A stretch of 64,000 nt of DNA from Dyadobacter luteus (GTDB lineage: Bacteria > Bacteroidota > Bacteroidia > Cytophagales > Spirosomataceae), in NCBI RefSeq assembly GCF_003383615.1, contig NZ_QNUL01000018.1, positions 79,264 through 143,263 on the forward strand. The letters are read 5' to 3'. Each line of letters begins with the position of its first letter. Positions within the stretch are counted from its first letter, which is position 1. Both the position numbers and the translations under genes were made by a program. Positions 17,802 through 26,278 of the stretch are shown here, in pieces. Under the pieces are notes generated by a model, which ran no database searches, had not been told where the DNA came from, and was given only the letters and a program-made list of their open reading frames with translations.

Positions 17802-18356
17802 ATGGAGCTTTTTCTTAGTATTTGTCTTGGTTTAGGACTCAGCGCCAGTTGTGGTTTCAGGGTATTTCTGCCCATGTTAGCGGCTAATATTGCTGCAATG
17901 AATGGCTGGATCAGCCCAGGAGTTAATTTCGAATGGCTCGCCACCTGGCCCGCTTTTCTGGTTCTGCTTACAGCTACTATTTTTGAAATCGGCGGTTATT
18001 ACATTCCTTTCATCGACAACCTGCTTGATACCATTGCTACGCCCGCGGCCGTAATTGCAGGAACTTTACTTACCACATCTTTTGTCGCGATTGAGAATCC
18101 GGTATTACACTGGGGACTCGGGCTGATCATCGGAGGAGGAACGGCGGGGGTTGTTCAGGCTGGTACCGGTTTACTTCGCCTTTTATCCTCTAAAACCACA
18201 GCCGGAATCGGTAATCCGGTTGTTTCAACTGCCGAGAATGTAGCAGCATTCGGGTTCTCCGGTTTGGCAATTTTTTTACCGTTAATTGCATTCGTGCTGG
18301 TAGTTTTACTGATGTTATGGCTTTTGAAAAGGTTGTTCAGTATGAGGAAGTCGTAA
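17802..18356 (+). CDS. DUF4126 membrane protein
   Basis: 184 residues with five or six hydrophobic stretches. The opening LSICLGLGLSASCGFRVFLPML is the DUF4126 hallmark, with Gly-rich glycine-zipper-like membrane segments (GLGLIIGGGTAGVVQAGTG) further on. DUF4126 proteins are small inner-membrane proteins of unknown function. The gene ends 12 nt before the AraC regulator, so the two are probably co-transcribed, but no functional link is known. Confidence 0.85.
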   Translation: MELFLSICLGLGLSASCGFRVFLPMLAANIAAMNGWISPGVNFEWLATWPAFLVLLTATIFEIGGYYIPFIDNLLDTIATPAAVIAGTLLTTSFVAIENPVLHWGLGLIIGGGTAGVVQAGTGLLRLLSSKTTAGIGNPVVSTAENVAAFGFSGLAIFLPLIAFVLVVLLMLWLLKRLFSMRKS

Positions 18357-18368
18357 ACTATTGATTAC

Positions 18369-19283
18369 ATGTCGGATGCCATACCTATTCATTCTCTTCC
18401 CAAGTCTCCCGGTAAAATTCCCGATTTAAAAATCTATCGTTTCAAAAACAGTACTGTTCAAAATCAGGAAATACCTGTTTCTCTGCCCATCACGCCTTTG
18501 CCCACCGATGCTCCCCACAGGCATACGTATTACGAAATGCTCTTTATTGAGAAAGGACAAGGTTTCCATGAAATCGACTTTTACTCGTATCCTGTTCAGG
18601 GTGCCGGACTCCATTTTCTTACCCCCGGACAAGTACATCTGCTTCATTTCTCAACGCCTTGTCAAGGCTTTATCGTCGCGTTTTCGGAAGATTTTTATTC
18701 ATTTTATAACCCTACAGCTGCTTCGCTGGCACAATTCCCGTTTTTTCAGCCGGGACGCCGTCAGCCCATTGTCGCACTGTCTGACACTGAATGCCATTAT
18801 TTTCATAATCTTTTAGAGAATATGGTGTCCGATCACCTGCATGATGAAACCGATCAGGCGATCATTGGCAGGTATCTGGGACTTTTACTACAAAAATGTG
18901 GCGTTCTTGCAAAAAAAGAGGCTAAACTGCTCGACTCATCATCCCGTTCTGTACCAGAGCTGGTTGGCAGGTTTCAGGAGCTGGTTGAAAAAAACTTTCT
19001 TGAAAAACATGAAGTGCAGCAGTATGCTACCACGCTGTCCGTATCGCCCGACTATCTGAGTAAAATTGTAAAAAAGTGCCTTGGTACATCGTCACAGGAA
19101 TATATCCTGGACAAATTACTGTTGGAAGCCAAACGTCTGCTCGTCTTCACCAATCTGAGTAGTAAAGAAATTGCCTACCATATCCATATAGACGACCCTT
19201 CTTATTTTGGCAGAATTTTTAAAAGGAAAACCGGACTTACGCCAAATGAGTACCGCGAAAGAGTTCGGAAAAGTGCCATTTAA
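18369..19283 (+). CDS. AraC family transcriptional regulator
   Basis: 304 residues. An N-terminal cupin-like sensor domain (APHRHTYYEMLFIEKGQGF is the AraC-binding barrel pattern, with HFLTPGQVH later) is followed by a C-terminal double HTH. The second HTH is clear: FTNLSSKEIAYHIHIDDPSYF then GRIFKRKTGLTPNEYRERVR. It is placed 94 nt upstream of the GH88-isomerase-oxidoreductase-SDR-MFS gene set and is its most likely regulator, responding to a sugar or a breakdown product. Confidence 0.93.
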   Translation: MSDAIPIHSLPKSPGKIPDLKIYRFKNSTVQNQEIPVSLPITPLPTDAPHRHTYYEMLFIEKGQGFHEIDFYSYPVQGAGLHFLTPGQVHLLHFSTPCQGFIVAFSEDFYSFYNPTAASLAQFPFFQPGRRQPIVALSDTECHYFHNLLENMVSDHLHDETDQAIIGRYLGLLLQKCGVLAKKEAKLLDSSSRSVPELVGRFQELVEKNFLEKHEVQQYATTLSVSPDYLSKIVKKCLGTSSQEYILDKLLLEAKRLLVFTNLSSKEIAYHIHIDDPSYFGRIFKRKTGLTPNEYRERVRKSAI

Positions 19284-19298
19284 TATCAAAAATGTACC

Positions 19299-19329
19299 TT
19301 GATGTCCTAAGTTGAGAAAAATATCTTTG
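19299..19329 (+). promoter_or_regulatory. Promoter of the carbohydrate operon
   Basis: TTG at 19299-19301, 20 nt of spacer, then tatctttg at 19322-19329, a full match to the Bacteroidota -33/-7 pattern (TTG and TAnnTTTG). The start of transcription would be close to 19336, 40 nt before the GH88 gene. Confidence 0.6.
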
Positions 19330-19376
19330 TATTATCCTAAAATAAAAAGGCTAAATAATACTATTTATTTCAACTC

Positions 19377-20762
19377 ATGCAGATTCGTAACGACCTTACA
19401 GCCGCCTCGCTTCAATCAAAGATTGACAAGTTGTGGGAGCTTTCAGCCGAGAAAATCCGGTTGATCACCAAAGAATACGACAATTCCAAAGGAACACCCG
19501 TCTTTACGGTTAATGGTAAGTATACACTGCGCGGCTGGACAGAATGGACTCAGGGATTTCAGTATGGAGCGGAAGTATTGCAGTACGATGCAACTGGTGA
19601 AGAGGAATTCTTGAAAAGTGCCAGAGCCAATACAGTGAAATACATGGCATCCCATGTGAGCCATTTTGGTGTACACGATCACGGGTTCAATAATGTGAGT
19701 ACTTACGGAAACCTGGTTCGCCTCATGAATGAAGGAAGGATTCCTGAGAATGAATGGGAAAGAAATTTTTACGAAGTGGCACTAAAGGTCTCAGGCTCCG
19801 TACAGGCTCACCGCTGGACCAATACCAGAGACGGGCAGGGCTTTATACATTCTTTCAACGGACCTCATTCACTTTTTGTAGATACAATCCGTTCGGTAAG
19901 AGCACTCATCGTTTCTCACAAGCTTGGACATAGCCTTATGGGCGAAAATGATGTTAAAACCAGCTTGTTGCAAAGAGGAACTTATCACTCTCTGGCGACT
20001 GCCAAGTATTCCGTTTTCTATGGTGAAGGCCGAGATAGCTACGATATATGGGGCAGAACTGCACACGAAAGCGTATTTAATACCAACGATGGTAATTTCC
20101 GCTGCCCTAACTCTCAACAAGGTTTCTCCGGATTCACTACCTGGACACGCGGCCTTGCCTGGGCAATGCTCGGATTCGCTGAACAACTGGAATCGCTATC
20201 AAGTTTTTCAGACGAGGAACTTGCTCCGTTAGGCGGCCGTGCAGAGCTTGAAAAAACATATCTCAAAGCAGCAAAAGCAACCTGTGATTTCTTTATCGAC
20301 AATACGACTGCCGACGGAATTCCTTACTGGGACACTGGCGCTCCGCAAATCCACAAGCTGGGCGATTATACATCCCGCACTTCGGATCCATACAATGAGT
20401 TTGAACCGATCGACAGTTCTGCAGCTGCTATAGGTGCTCAGGGATTACTTCGACTTGGAAAATACCTCAACGATAAAAATAAAGACGGATCGCGCTACTG
20501 GCAAGCCGGGCTGACTTCCCTGGACAGTCTTTTTGCTGAGCCTTATATTTCAACTGATCCTACCCACCAGGGACTCATTCTGCATTCGATTTACCATCAG
20601 CCAAACGGGTGGGACAACGTACCCGCAGGACAAAAAATAGCAAGCGGGGAATCAAGCATGTGGGGCGACTACCACGCCCGCGAACTCGCGCTCTACCTGC
20701 ACAGAATCAATAAGGACTTGCCTTACTATACGTATTTAGGAGCAGTTAAAAATGAAGAGTGA
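19377..20762 (+). CDS. GH88-type glycoside hydrolase (unsaturated uronyl hydrolase-like)
   Basis: 461 residues, no signal peptide, so cytoplasmic. The (alpha/alpha)6 barrel of GH88/GH105-like enzymes is seen in order: RGWTEWTQGFQYGAE, then HVSHFGVHDHGFNNV (the HDxGF Asp is the catalytic position in GH88), WTRGLAWAMLGFAEQLE, DSSAAAIGAQGLLRLGKYL and GESSMWGDYHARELALYL. GH88 enzymes hydrate the 4,5-double bond of the unsaturated uronate left by polysaccharide lyases. The sequence departs from typical UGL in other parts, so a related activity on another glycoside is possible. First gene after the promoter at 19299. Confidence 0.8.
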   Translation: MQIRNDLTAASLQSKIDKLWELSAEKIRLITKEYDNSKGTPVFTVNGKYTLRGWTEWTQGFQYGAEVLQYDATGEEEFLKSARANTVKYMASHVSHFGVHDHGFNNVSTYGNLVRLMNEGRIPENEWERNFYEVALKVSGSVQAHRWTNTRDGQGFIHSFNGPHSLFVDTIRSVRALIVSHKLGHSLMGENDVKTSLLQRGTYHSLATAKYSVFYGEGRDSYDIWGRTAHESVFNTNDGNFRCPNSQQGFSGFTTWTRGLAWAMLGFAEQLESLSSFSDEELAPLGGRAELEKTYLKAAKATCDFFIDNTTADGIPYWDTGAPQIHKLGDYTSRTSDPYNEFEPIDSSAAAIGAQGLLRLGKYLNDKNKDGSRYWQAGLTSLDSLFAEPYISTDPTHQGLILHSIYHQPNGWDNVPAGQKIASGESSMWGDYHARELALYLHRINKDLPYYTYLGAVKNEE

Positions 20763-20811
20763 AGAATGAAAAGTTCTTATACTCGGATATCAAAGCCTAA
20801 GCCGATTTTTA

Positions 20812-20867
20812 ATCGCGACAGCGGCATAATATTAGTCGCAGAGACGGCATAATCTTAATTCTTAACT
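20812..20867. repeat. Direct repeat before the heptamer array
   Basis: Two copies of a unit of about 20 bp (cgcgacagcggcataat and gtcgcagagacggcataat) are followed by one perfect and one imperfect CTTAATT heptamer at 20854-20867. A third, more degenerate copy (ctgcaacggcggcccgg) leads into the long array. Confidence 0.6.
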
Positions 20868-20883
20868 GCAACGGCGGCCCGGT

Positions 20884-20953
20884 CTTAATTCTTAATTCTT
20901 AATTCTTAATTCTTAATTCTTAATTCTTAATTCTTAATTCTTAATTCTTAATT
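20884..20953. repeat. Ten perfect tandem copies of CTTAATT
   Basis: 70 bp of exact heptamer repeat ending 5 bases before the ATG of the isomerase gene at 20959. It is inside the transcribed spacer between the GH88 and isomerase genes. The array contains no good translation initiation features, and it is long and perfect enough to change in copy number by strand slippage. Confidence 0.97.
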
Positions 20954-20958
20954 CAAAA

Positions 20959-21777
20959 ATGTCTCTTTCTCTCGATCGTTGCTGTATTCACACCATTACA
21001 ACAAAGCTGTGGTCGCTGCCGGAAGCGGTGGAGCATTATGCGGCTGCGGGTGTGAAGGGAATCAGCGTATGGCAAAATGCAACCGAAGGTATTGGGCCGC
21101 TCCGCTCCGGGGAGATTATCCGCCAGGCCGGACTCGAAATTGTATCGTATGTACGCGGTGGTTTTTTCCCTCATACCTCTGGTGCCGGACGCGCTCAGGC
21201 TATTGATAACAACAAAAAACTATTGGAAGAAGCCGCTGCACTGGGTGCTCCCATGATCGTACTCGTATGCGGTGCCTCACCGGATCAGTCCATGCAAAAG
21301 TCCCGCGAACAGATCAGGGAAGGTATTGAAGCCATATTGCCTTTGGCCGAAAAGCTGAATGTAAAACTGGCCATAGAACCCTTGCATCCGATGTATGCAG
21401 CAGATCGTTCGGCCATCAACACACTTGCACAAGCCAACGACATGGCAGAGTCTTTCAACTCTCCGTTTGTAGGCGTGGCTGTGGATGTATACCATTTGTG
21501 GTGGGACGGTGATCTGGAAAAAGAAATCGCACGATGCGGAGCGCACGGAAATCTATTTGCCTACCATATCTGCGACTGGAAAGTCAACACCATTGATCTG
21601 CTCAACGACCGCGGCTTGATGGGTGAAGGCTGTATTGATCTTAAAAAAATTCGTGGATGGGTGGAAGCAACCGGCTTCAATGGTTTTTGTGAAGTAGAGA
21701 TATTCTCAAATATCCACTGGGCCAAAGACCAGCATCTTTTCCTTAATGAGATTACCACAGCATTTTTAGAGAGCTGA
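20959..21777 (+). CDS. Sugar phosphate isomerase/epimerase family TIM-barrel protein
   Basis: 272 residues. AP-endonuclease-2-like TIM barrel (Xyl isomerase-like PF01261). The metal ligands typical of the family can be placed: Glu in LAIEPLHP, Asp in VGVAVDVYHLWWD, His in FAYHICDWK and Glu in FCEVEIFS. No signal peptide. The first residues follow directly after the CTTAATT array, and the stop is followed by a spacer with another heptamer array. It is co-directional with the Gfo/Idh/MocA, SDR and MFS genes. Family members isomerise or epimerise sugars, keto-sugars or inosose; the substrate here is unknown. Confidence 0.9.
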   Translation: MSLSLDRCCIHTITTKLWSLPEAVEHYAAAGVKGISVWQNATEGIGPLRSGEIIRQAGLEIVSYVRGGFFPHTSGAGRAQAIDNNKKLLEEAAALGAPMIVLVCGASPDQSMQKSREQIREGIEAILPLAEKLNVKLAIEPLHPMYAADRSAINTLAQANDMAESFNSPFVGVAVDVYHLWWDGDLEKEIARCGAHGNLFAYHICDWKVNTIDLLNDRGLMGEGCIDLKKIRGWVEATGFNGFCEVEIFSNIHWAKDQHLFLNEITTAFLES

Positions 21778-21878
21778 TCGCTCAGAGCTTTGAGCTGTTA
21801 GTTTTTCTCGAACAGACTTTCAATTAATAAGTTCACATCGCTCTATATAAATTTAGTAACAAGATATTTCTAACCGCT

Positions 21879-21927
21879 GCATAGCGCTCAAAGCTAACTG
21901 CCAATCGCTAACAGCTAATAGCTAAAC
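21879..21927. repeat. Degenerate heptamer array (7 units) before the oxidoreductase
   Basis: Reads in 7-nt phase gcatagc, gctcaaa, gctaact, gccaatc, gctaaca, gctaata, gctaaac, with GCTAAnn as the consensus. It ends 4 bases before the ATG at 21932. Confidence 0.8.
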
Positions 21928-21931
21928 AAAC

Positions 21932-23077
21932 ATGACAACACATACCATTGGCATTATCATGAACGGCGTAACCGGCCGTATGGGTACCAACCAACATTTA
22001 CTGCGCTCCATCAAGGCGATCATTGAACAGGGTGGCGTAAAAATCTCCGCCGACGAGGTGATTATGCCGGATCCTATTCTGGTAGGACGTAACGAAAGCA
22101 AACTGCAGGCACTTTGTAAGCAATCAGGAGTCCAGAAGTATACGACTGACCTTGATTCCGTATTAAACGACCCTCAGTATCAGGTTTATTTTGATGCACA
22201 GGTAACCGGCCGTCGTGCACCGGCTATCAAAAAAGCAATTCTTGCCGGTAAACATATTTACTGCGAAAAGCCTACCGGAACTACCACTGAAGAAGCACTG
22301 GAACTGTACGACTTGGCTACAAAGGCCGGCCTGAAGAACGGTGTAGTTCAGGATAAACTTTGGTTGCCGGGTATGCTGAAACTAAAGAGACTGATGGAAA
22401 ATGGGTTCTTCGGAAAAATCCTTTCTGTACGTGGTGAGTTCGGATATTGGGTATTTGAAGGCCATAGCATTCCTGCCCAACGTCCATCCTGGAACTACCG
22501 TAAGGAAGACGATGGTGGTATTATCGTGGATATGCTTTGTCACTGGCGCTATGTGCTCGATAACCTGTTCGGGAATGTAAAGGCAGTGTCCTGTTTGGGA
22601 GCTACTCACATTCCTGAACGTATTGATGAAAATGGCAAACCGTACAACTGTACTGCCGACGACGCCTGCTACGCCACTTTCGAACTGGAAGGTGATGTAA
22701 TCGCACAATTCAACTCTTCATGGACAGTACGTGTCCGTCGCGACGACCTTTTGACATTACAGGTAGACGGAACTCATGGTTCTGCCGTTGCCGGGCTGCG
22801 TGACTGCTATATCCAGCACTATGGCAATACGCCAAAGCCTGTCTGGAATCCTGATATTCCACAGCCTATTCCATTCTTCGAAGGTTGGTCTAAAGTACCG
22901 GAGCAGGAAAATTTCGACAACGCATTCAAAGCACAATGGGAGCTTTATCTGAAACATATCGTGAAAGACACACCATTCCCATGGGATTTGAAAGCAGGTG
23001 CAAGAGGTGTACAACTGGCTGAGAAAGGAATCGAAAGCTGGGAAAAACGCCAGTGGGTCAATATAGAAGAACTTTAA
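21932..23077 (+). CDS. Gfo/Idh/MocA family oxidoreductase
   Basis: 381 residues. N-terminal Rossmann fold with the NAD(P)-binding glycine motif NGVTGRMGTNQ, and the family hallmark ILAGKHIYCEKPTG, in which EKP is the conserved nicotinamide-site motif. The C-terminal half is the alpha/beta substrate domain. Family members oxidise or reduce sugar carbons at C1-C3. No signal peptide; cytoplasmic. It follows the isomerase and precedes the SDR, and with GH88 and MFS this suggests a 3-keto-type or uronate oxidoreductive sugar route. Substrate unknown. Confidence 0.92.
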   Translation: MTTHTIGIIMNGVTGRMGTNQHLLRSIKAIIEQGGVKISADEVIMPDPILVGRNESKLQALCKQSGVQKYTTDLDSVLNDPQYQVYFDAQVTGRRAPAIKKAILAGKHIYCEKPTGTTTEEALELYDLATKAGLKNGVVQDKLWLPGMLKLKRLMENGFFGKILSVRGEFGYWVFEGHSIPAQRPSWNYRKEDDGGIIVDMLCHWRYVLDNLFGNVKAVSCLGATHIPERIDENGKPYNCTADDACYATFELEGDVIAQFNSSWTVRVRRDDLLTLQVDGTHGSAVAGLRDCYIQHYGNTPKPVWNPDIPQPIPFFEGWSKVPEQENFDNAFKAQWELYLKHIVKDTPFPWDLKAGARGVQLAEKGIESWEKRQWVNIEEL

Positions 23078-23156
23078 ACAAAGATTGCCACGGATGCGCA
23101 ATTGGGCAGCGAATTCAATACTCACTCGTGTTTTCGTGGCAAAAAAATCTTCAACC

Positions 23157-23933
23157 ATGGAAGTAAAAAAAGTAGCACTAATCACAGGCGGCAGCCGTGG
23201 TATCGGTTTCGGGATTGCCAAAGCACTGGCAAAAGAAGGCTATAATCTGGCTATTAATGGTGTACGCGATGAAGCAGGATGTGCAGAGGCGCTGAATGAA
23301 CTCCGTGAGCTAGGTGCAGAGGTTTTGTATTGCCAGGGAAGTATTGCCAGCGCAGCAGACCGTGAAACAATTATCGAAAAAGCATATTCAGGTTTCGGAA
23401 ATATCAATATTCTGGTCAATAATGCAGGTATAGCACCACGCGAACGCCTTGACATATTGGAAACAACAGCCGCCAATTACGAAGAAGTAATGAGGACGAA
23501 TCTGGAAGGCCCATTCTTCCTGACTCAGGCGATTGCCAAAAAAATGGCGCATACCAAACAGAATAACCATGCTTTTGAAGCGTCCATCGTTTTCGTCACT
23601 TCTATTTCTGCGACAGTTGCTTCTATTAACCGTGGGGAATATTGCATTTCCAAAGCCGGACTTGCTATGACCAATCTACTTTTCGCGGTACGACTGGCGG
23701 AATTCAATATTCCTGTTTACGAAGTGAGACCGGGAATTATTTCCACCGATATGACTTCCAAAGTGCAGGAAAAATACGACAACCTCTTCCAGAGCGGCAT
23801 CGCCCTTCAGCCTCGCTGGGGAACTCCGGACGATGTAGGAAAAGCAGTCGCTTCACTCACAAGAGGAGACTTCCCCTATTCTACCGGACAAGTAATCGGT
23901 GTGGATGGAGGAATGTTGATCGACAGGCTATAA
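23157..23933 (+). CDS. Short-chain dehydrogenase/reductase
   Basis: 258 residues from the ATG at 23157. An in-frame TTG at 23085 would add 24 residues without SDR character, so it is rejected. Cofactor motif TGGSRGIGFGIA, the NNAG motif in INILVNNAGIA, and the catalytic residues Ser (in FVTSIS), Tyr (in GEYCISKAGLA, where the YxxxK pattern is Y-C-I-S-K) are in place. The C-terminal STGQVIGVDGGM is normal for 3-oxoacyl-ACP reductase-like SDRs, but in this context a keto-sugar or uronate reductase is more likely. Cytoplasmic. Confidence 0.92.
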   Translation: MEVKKVALITGGSRGIGFGIAKALAKEGYNLAINGVRDEAGCAEALNELRELGAEVLYCQGSIASAADRETIIEKAYSGFGNINILVNNAGIAPRERLDILETTAANYEEVMRTNLEGPFFLTQAIAKKMAHTKQNNHAFEASIVFVTSISATVASINRGEYCISKAGLAMTNLLFAVRLAEFNIPVYEVRPGIISTDMTSKVQEKYDNLFQSGIALQPRWGTPDDVGKAVASLTRGDFPYSTGQVIGVDGGMLIDRL

Positions 23934-23937
23934 GCGG

Positions 23938-24014
23938 CAGTCAGCTGTCGGCCATCGGCGGTCGGCGGTCGAACTTTAACCTTCGTTAGCTAAGCTATAT
24001 GCTAACAGCTGTTT
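23938..24014. repeat. Degenerate heptamer array (11 units)
   Basis: In 7-nt phase: cagtcag, ctgtcgg, ccatcgg, cggtcgg, cggtcga, actttaa, ccttcgt, tagctaa, gctatat, gctaaca, gctgttt. It begins four bases after the SDR stop codon. The first units belong to the type of the array at 1825 and the last ones to the GCTAAnn type at 21879, so the two types are joined in one array. A short hairpin (tggtgggc/gcccgcca) follows at 24058-24079. Confidence 0.8.
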
Positions 24015-24102
24015 GGAATTTGCTTAAAAATGTAATTCACAGATAAACGAGTCGAGTATGGTGGGCTCTAACGCCCGCCATTAAAACTCTCAGCTAAACC
24101 CC

Positions 24103-25344
24103 ATGTCCATAAATTCAGAATCACGTCCGTCGTTGCTTTCGCAACTTTTACAGGTGCCTGTCATCGTAGCCGCACTGGGTTACCTGGTGGATATGTATGA
24201 CCTTTTTCTTTTCAGTGTCGTGCGTGTTCCGAGTCTTAAAGCACTCAATGTTCCCGACGACCAGCTACTCACAGAAGGTATTTCACTCCTCAATTACCAA
24301 ATGGCAGGTATGCTGATAGGCGGCGTGTTGTGGGGAGTTATCGCTGATAAAAAAGGACGACTTTCCGTTCTTTTCGGTTCTATTATTATGTATTCGCTGG
24401 CCAATATCGGCAACGGTTTCGTCACTTCGCTGGATCAGTATGCAGTACTGCGCTTTATCGCTGGTGTTGGTCTGGCGGGAGAACTTGGTGCAGGTATCAC
24501 ACTTGTTACGGAAGTACTTCCTAAGGAAATAAGAGGATACGGAACTACACTTGTCGCCACATTGGGTGTATTGGGAGCCATCCTTGCTTACTTTGTTGCT
24601 GATTTGTTTGCATGGCGGATCTCCTACTTTGTAGGTGGCGGAATGGGGCTATTGCTGCTGGTGCTTCGTTTCAACGTATTCGAATCAGGAATTTTTGACA
24701 AAGTGAAAGAGAAATCGATCGAGAAAGGAAATGTGATGATGATCCTGACCAACTGGGCTCGTTTGTCCAAATACCTGATGGCCATTCTGATTGGTTTGCC
24801 GATTTGGTTTGTGGTAGGTATTCTGATCACTTTCTCCCCCGAATTCGGTATTGCAAAAGGTATTGAAGGTATCAATGCAGGAAAGGCAGTCATGCTGGCA
24901 TTCTCCGGACAGGTTTTTGGCGATATCGTCAGCGGACTACTCAGTCAGTATATGAAGAGTCGGAAAAAAGTCATTGGTATTTTTATTCTCCTCTCCCTCG
25001 CGATGGTCGTTAGTTACCTGTTAATCCCTATCAAAGATCTTTTCTCTTTCTATACGCTCTGCGCTTTACTTGGTTTTTGCAATGGATACTGGACTTTGTT
25101 CATCACCATCGCCGCAGAACTTTTCGGAACCAACCTGCGCGCTACAGTTGCTACTACCGTTCCCAATTTTGTACGTGGAGCGACGATCCCGCTGGCAGCA
25201 TTGTTTGTGCAGTTCAAGCCTGACTTGGGCGTAATACAAAGTGGACTCGTTATAGGCGTGGCAACTAGTGCAGTGGCACTGCTGGCACTCTATTTCATTG
25301 AAGAAACCTTTACCAAGGATATGGATTACGTAGAAAAACACTGA
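24103..25344 (+). CDS. MFS transporter
   Basis: 413 residues with about twelve hydrophobic helices. The MFS motif A-like loop is GVIADKKGRLSVLFG between helices 2 and 3, and LRFIAGVGLAGELGAG is a typical helix-4 motif of sugar/acid symporters (the SHS or sialate/uronate group). It is the last gene of the run that begins with the GH88 hydrolase and very likely imports the substrate of that pathway into the cytoplasm. Terminator follows at 25371. Confidence 0.9.
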   Translation: MSINSESRPSLLSQLLQVPVIVAALGYLVDMYDLFLFSVVRVPSLKALNVPDDQLLTEGISLLNYQMAGMLIGGVLWGVIADKKGRLSVLFGSIIMYSLANIGNGFVTSLDQYAVLRFIAGVGLAGELGAGITLVTEVLPKEIRGYGTTLVATLGVLGAILAYFVADLFAWRISYFVGGGMGLLLLVLRFNVFESGIFDKVKEKSIEKGNVMMILTNWARLSKYLMAILIGLPIWFVVGILITFSPEFGIAKGIEGINAGKAVMLAFSGQVFGDIVSGLLSQYMKSRKKVIGIFILLSLAMVVSYLLIPIKDLFSFYTLCALLGFCNGYWTLFITIAAELFGTNLRATVATTVPNFVRGATIPLAALFVQFKPDLGVIQSGLVIGVATSAVALLALYFIEETFTKDMDYVEKH

Positions 25345-25370
25345 TCCTTGCCAAAACAGATCATTTTAAA

Positions 25371-25404
25371 AACAAGACTGCTGATTCAAACCGGCAGTCT
25401 TGTT
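25371..25404 (+). terminator. Terminator after the MFS gene
   Basis: Perfect 11-bp stem aacaagactgc/gcagtcttgtt with a 12-nt loop, then a T-rich tract. Confidence 0.8.
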
Positions 25405-25453
25405 GTGCTTTATCCCTTAGGCTTTCCACTCGTCACAGCGCTTTACCACTCGT

Positions 25454-25495
25454 GTACTTTGTTATGCATAGTACCTGTTATAGCACTTACATTTG
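25454..25495 (+). promoter_or_regulatory. Palindromic operator and promoter, copy 1
   Basis: A 21-bp near-palindrome GTACTTTGTtatgCATAGTAC (25454-25474), then 13 nt, then the -7 element tacatttg (25488-25495, TAnnTTTG). The same arrangement with the same 13-nt spacing stands in front of the paralogous gene at 26963. The symmetrical site overlaps the position where the -33 box would be, so a dimeric repressor is likely. It resembles PadR-type operators in spacing, but that is a guess. Confidence 0.65.
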
Positions 25496-25557
25496 TTATG
25501 TCATTAAGACAAACAAACAGCGGCAATGAAGCTGCTATCACTAAAAAAGCCATAGCC

Positions 25558-25941
25558 ATGAAAAACTCAATCAAAACCTTCGCCAGCGTAATCGCATTAG
25601 TTTCTGTTCTTACTTTCTCTGCACATGCAGAAGACAAAGAAGCCAAAAAAGCAGCCGGATTCGGTACTGGAATGTTTGTCAATAAAAGTGGTAAAGTGAA
25701 TGTGATGGTAGACAAAGTGAATGCCGATGCGCACACCACGTTACTGGTTACTAACGAAAAAGGTGAGGTAGTTTATCAGGAAACGGTTGGTAAAAAAATT
25801 CAAAAATTCGGTCGTGTACTGAATGTGGACCAACTTAACTCCGGAACTTATCAGGTAGAAGTGGTGAGCAAAGGTGAAAAGCAAAGCCGCAAGTTTGAGA
25901 TATCTGAAAAGACTTCAACAAAAACCATCGCGATTAACTAA
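25558..25941 (+). CDS. Small secreted beta-sandwich protein (DUF3244-like), paralogue 1
   Basis: 127 residues from the ATG at 25558. The longer in-frame extension to 25348 runs back through the MFS terminator and the operator/promoter, so it is rejected. A signal peptide ends near AHAE (residue 23) and is followed by a beta-sandwich of about 100 residues with GKVNVMVDKVNADAHTTLL, GEVVYQETVGKK and LNSGTYQVEVVSKGE, the pattern of small Bacteroidota periplasmic proteins called DUF3244 or T9SS-sorting-like. Close paralogue of the gene at 26963. Function unknown; the shared operator indicates co-regulation. Confidence 0.75.
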   Translation: MKNSIKTFASVIALVSVLTFSAHAEDKEAKKAAGFGTGMFVNKSGKVNVMVDKVNADAHTTLLVTNEKGEVVYQETVGKKIQKFGRVLNVDQLNSGTYQVEVVSKGEKQSRKFEISEKTSTKTIAIN

Positions 25942-25960
25942 AGACCAAAATATATGCAGC

Positions 25961-25995
25961 AAATGGCTCCTGGAAACGGGAGCCATTTTTGTTTT
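25961..25995 (+). terminator. Terminator after paralogue 1
   Basis: Perfect stem aaatggctcc/gggagccattt with a loop of 6-7 nt and a T run. Confidence 0.9.
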
Positions 25996-26035
25996 AAGAT
26001 GATGTATACATAAAATGTCTTTATCTCGTTAGTTA

Positions 26036-26105
26036 CGGTGCGCTGCACCTTCCCTTTAATTTTACATCATTTATTATCTACCAATATTTCGTCGCGCTGC
26101 GACTT
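26036..26105 (-). repeat. GGTGCAGCGCACC-type hairpin repeat, copy in minus orientation
   Basis: Contains the palindrome ggtgcgctgcacc and the end gtcgcgctgcgac about 70 bp apart, with a tail resembling the reverse complement of the element at 27488-27562 (ctaccaatattt versus ctacaaatatt). The first and last parts can each form a hairpin. It lies between paralogue 1 and the antitoxin gene. Confidence 0.7.
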
Positions 26106-26278
26106 GGCCAACCCACATTATCCAGAACAAAAGCTCATAGCACCATGATGCATGCAAAAAGAGAATTAGCAGGAGAAAAGTAGTGCTGGAATAAAATACC
26201 AAATGTGGCTCACCTCGCCTTTTCTAGTTCCTGCATTTTTCAGCAGAAATCATTAAATTTGTTTTAAAGCCTGTCATT

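Noticed and set aside
25348..25557. N-terminal extension of paralogue 1 to 25348
   Set aside because: It crosses the MFS terminator and the operator/promoter, and the signal peptide starts only at the ATG at 25558.
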